Assembly (NCBI RefSeq): GCF_910585845.1
Contig: NZ_CAJUHF010000048.1
Location: forward strand, 1 to 25,721
Reading direction: 5' to 3'
Length of the DNA: 25,721 nucleotides
Origin: an uncultured Bacteroides sp.
GTDB lineage: Bacteria; Bacteroidota; Bacteroidia; Bacteroidales; Bacteroidaceae
In this document: positions 24,038 to 25,721 of the stretch, piece by piece
Layout of the letters: each line of letters opens with the position of its first letter
Position numbering within the stretch: the first letter of the stretch is position 1
Translations under genes and position numbers: made by a program
The notes under the pieces: model-generated
The model's database searches: none
What the model was told of the DNA's origin: nothing
The model's input: only the letters and a program-made list of their open reading frames with translations

Positions 24038-25192
24038 TCATCCGATATTTCGAGCGATCCGGTAGTCTGTCATTCCTGGATTGTCCCGGGCTTTGTGTCT
24101 GATTCCCGTGGGGTTTTCCGGACAAATGCGGGGCAACGTTCCGGCAAACCCCAGGGGATACGGTAACAAATGCGGCGGCTTTTTACCCGTACTTCGGCTC
24201 TCTACGTTGCAAGCGAGCGTTCCACAGGGAGTGGTCGTCGGCATGTGTAGGGGTGTTGTTGGAGGTGGGGGGACCGTTGTACATGCGGTATCCTGCCAAT
24301 CGCTGCTCGTGGGCGGTAGGGTTTGTCGGACGGGGATATTCCGGTCGTTCATGGTATTTTCCGTCTTTTCCTGTTCCTGCTCTTTTTCTTCTTCTTCTTC
24401 TTTTTCTGTAGAAGAAATATTTTTTCTTTCTTTCTCTTTTTCTTTATTTATATATATGGGCGTGTTTGTGTTGTTTGTTTCAAAGGAATTGTGTTCAAAT
24501 ACCTGTTTATCAGCATATTCAAACTGCTTTTGTGACGTTTTTCTCACTTGTTTTCCACTGTTTTCCGCTTGTTTTCCGTCAAAAATCGCTTGTTTTTCAT
24601 TAAAAATCGCTTGTTTTTCGTCATTTTCCGTTCGTTTTTTGTCATTTTTCGCTTGTTTTCCGCTGTTTTTTGATGGATTTTCGTCGTTTTTCAGCGGATT
24701 TTCATTGAAAACGGACGGATTTTCGCTGTTTTTTGTCTGTTTTCTGCTGTTTTTTGCTTCGTTTCTGCTATTTTTTGCTTCAGAGCTATCATCAGAAATG
24801 ATAAAAGTAAAGTTGTTTTTTGCTTCGTTTCTGCTGTTCTTCCGGCTTGTTTTGTTTCCCCTCTGCGACTTTGCGGGCATGTCTTTGCGGGTTGTCTCTT
24901 CATTGATTGTCCCTCCTTCGCATTTCAGTTTCAGGGGGATGATATATCCTTTTTCAATCTCGAACAGGCCGGATTCCAGCACCACTTGTTTCATTAGTCT
25001 GTAGGTGTAGTACTTGGTCGCAAAGGGTTTCAAGTTTTCCAGCCGGCAGCACTTTTTGGGGAAGAAGGACAGTTTTTCTCGGATATACCAGTACAATCCG
25101 TAGCCTTTGCCGTGCAGCTTTTCCTCCAGTGCATGTATTCGCGGGTCGAACGAAGCTGCGATGGGATGTGTGAAATAGAAGTTTGTCGTCAT
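24038..25192 (-). CDS. DUF4373 (Lin1244/Lin1753-like) protein with heptapeptide repeats
   Basis: A 384-residue protein with a DUF4373-type N-terminal domain (about residues 1-90): TNFYFTHPIAASFDPRIHALEEK, GYGLYWYIREKL and TKYYTYRLMKQVVLESGLFEIEKG. This reads as a winged-helix-like domain related to replication-initiator/DnaD-like phage proteins. Residues about 136-219 are twelve consecutive seven-residue units with a consensus near E/G-K-Q-A-K-N-D. Residues about 250-279 are Lys/Glu-rich (NKEKEKERKN, EKEEEEEKEQEQEK), and the tail is Pro/Thr-rich. A longer in-frame start at 25282 was rejected: the ATG at 25192 follows AGAAAGGAG at a suitable distance, begins the domain, and lies downstream of the predicted promoter at 25272-25279. 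It is upstream of and co-directional with the susC operon, which has its own promoter. Such genes are frequent in Bacteroides; function is unknown and DNA binding is an inference. Confidence 0.8.
   Translation of the reverse strand: MTTNFYFTHPIAASFDPRIHALEEKLHGKGYGLYWYIREKLSFFPKKCCRLENLKPFATKYYTYRLMKQVVLESGLFEIEKGYIIPLKLKCEGGTINEETTRKDMPAKSQRGNKTSRKNSRNEAKNNFTFIISDDSSEAKNSRNEAKNSRKQTKNSENPSVFNENPLKNDENPSKNSGKQAKNDKKRTENDEKQAIFNEKQAIFDGKQAENSGKQVRKTSQKQFEYADKQVFEHNSFETNNTNTPIYINKEKEKERKNISSTEKEEEEEKEQEQEKTENTMNDRNIPVRQTLPPTSSDWQDTACTTVPPPPTTPLHMPTTTPCGTLACNVESRSTGKKPPHLLPYPLGFAGTLPRICPENPTGIRHKARDNPGMTDYRIARNIG
24536..24787 (-). repeat. 21-bp in-frame tandem repeat, twelve units
   Basis: Twelve degenerate 21-bp units inside the DUF4373 gene, readable on the plus strand as a recurring CGCTTGTTTTCCGTCATTTT-like word. 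The closest neighbours encode EKQAIFN and EKQAIFD, GKQAENS and GKQAKND, ENPSVFN and ENPLKND, and RNEAKNS. A further RNEAKN copy lies outside the array near 24820-24835, showing local duplication. Unit number may vary between strains. Confidence 0.85.
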
Positions 25193-25271
25193 TGTTTTTT
25201 CTCCTTTCTGAAAAAATGTTAGCTCAGGTTTCGTAAGCGAGACTTGAGCGGGGAACAAGATAACGAGAAGA

Positions 25272-25279
25272 CAAAGGTA
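25272..25279 (-). promoter_or_regulatory. Predicted promoter of the DUF4373 gene
   Basis: Minus-strand TACCTTTG fits TAnnTTTG exactly, with a weak TTTATG about 23 bases upstream in the -33 area. The start site would fall near 25265, inside the longer alternative reading frame, which supports translation starting at 25192. Confidence 0.5.
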
Positions 25280-25282
25280 CAA

Positions 25283-25721
25283 GGGAAAAACACTTGCTTG
25301 TCCATAAAGCCAGATGTTATAACTTGCACTTTCCTCCTTATCAACTTGTTAACAGAATTCTTGTCTACTAAAAAGTTGAGTTTGTGAAACTTGTGACATC
25401 AGATGGCTGTCACCGGGCCAGTGGAAAGCAAACTCCTATGGTGTTAGAATTAGCTTGCATTCACGGTTAGAAGCAGATATCCCAGTTCGTTGCGCTCCGT
25501 CTTCGGGGACTCCATGCGAGGGACGGGGCTAATCTCTAATATGGATTGGAAAAATATCCTTAAACGGAATAAAAATACTGCTTACATTTCTAAAAGCCAA
25601 ATCCAGTAGCGTTTTTTAGTCTAAAAGCATGAATTCTTTATTCTTTTTAACTTTGCGAAGGCGTAAGGTAACTATTCAGCGAATCGAATACAATCATGTT
25701 GGTCAGCAACAATTTTAGAAT
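25283..25721. other. Right-edge non-coding stretch
   Basis: No gene of convincing length is visible. The left part (25341-25395) repeats motifs of the 7004-7210 spacer, notably an identical TCAACTTGTTA. A GC-richer block (about 25450-25540) holds a 21-codon minus-strand frame (ATG 25515, stop 25450-25452) with no supporting signal. TAACTTTG at 25648-25655 on the plus strand fits TAnnTTTG and could drive a gene beyond the edge, perhaps starting at the ATG at 25698, but the -33 element is poor. Confidence 0.4.

Noticed and set aside
24536..24787. Possible CRISPR array because of regular 21-bp periodicity
   Set aside because: Units are contiguous without spacers, degenerate and in frame with a protein; no cas gene is present.
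24081..25004. 307-codon plus-strand frame rich in Phe, Cys and Ser
   Set aside because: Antisense to the DUF4373 gene; its FSLKIACFS-like periodicity is the complement of the heptapeptide array.
25193..25282. 30-codon N-terminal extension of the DUF4373 gene
   Set aside because: The predicted promoter and ribosome site place the start at 25192, which also begins the recognised domain.
25450..25515. 21-codon minus-strand frame in the right-edge gap
   Set aside because: No ribosome site, no promoter and no recognisable similarity; it is too short to support.

Overview
The window looks like chromosomal DNA of a gut Bacteroides or close relative. It has two SusC-type TonB receptors, a SusD lipoprotein, an ECF sigma/FecR pair, Ser-type sulfatases, lipoprotein signals and several exact TAnnTTTG promoter elements. 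No rRNA or tRNA gene, CRISPR array or complete insertion sequence was seen.

Region 1 (1-3752, minus strand) is the regulatory head of one polysaccharide utilisation locus (PUL): ECF sigma factor, FecR-type anti-sigma factor, and a SusC-type receptor with an STN signalling domain. The receptor reading frame stops after 616 codons, far short of a full barrel, 30 bases from the window edge, so it appears broken. Region 2 (3753-5600) holds a divergent housekeeping peptidase gene, pepD, with its own promoter and a strong terminator. The gap before pepD contains a 35-codon reading frame behind an unusually strong Shine-Dalgarno sequence.

Region 3 (5600-23790, all minus strand) is a compact ten-gene PUL. 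In transcription order it encodes SusC, SusD, a GH88 unsaturated glucuronyl hydrolase, a PL12-type heparinase III-like lyase, a 6-O-sulfatase-like sulfatase, a Tat-exported PHP/DUF3604 protein, a ROK sugar kinase, an FHS-type sugar permease, a PL15-type lyase and a second sulfatase. From memory, the SusC-to-PL15 order recalls the heparin/heparan sulfate locus of B. thetaiotaomicron (around BT4652-BT4660). The inferred flow is: SusCD imports sulfated chains, lyases cut them to unsaturated oligosaccharides, sulfatases and GH88 strip them to monosaccharides, the permease imports these and the ROK kinase phosphorylates amino sugar or hexose. No hybrid two-component regulator or surface glycan-binding protein lies in the window. 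Intergenic stem-loops occur at three operon junctions (SusD/GH88, ROK/permease, PL15/sulfatase).

Region 4 (24038-25721) has a gene for a DUF4373 (Lin1244/Lin1753-like) protein with twelve tandem heptapeptide units encoded by a 21-bp repeat. A non-coding stretch with a candidate outward promoter follows to the right edge. The least understood parts are the PHP protein, the unassigned second sulfatase, the intergenic repeats and the short SD-led reading frame.
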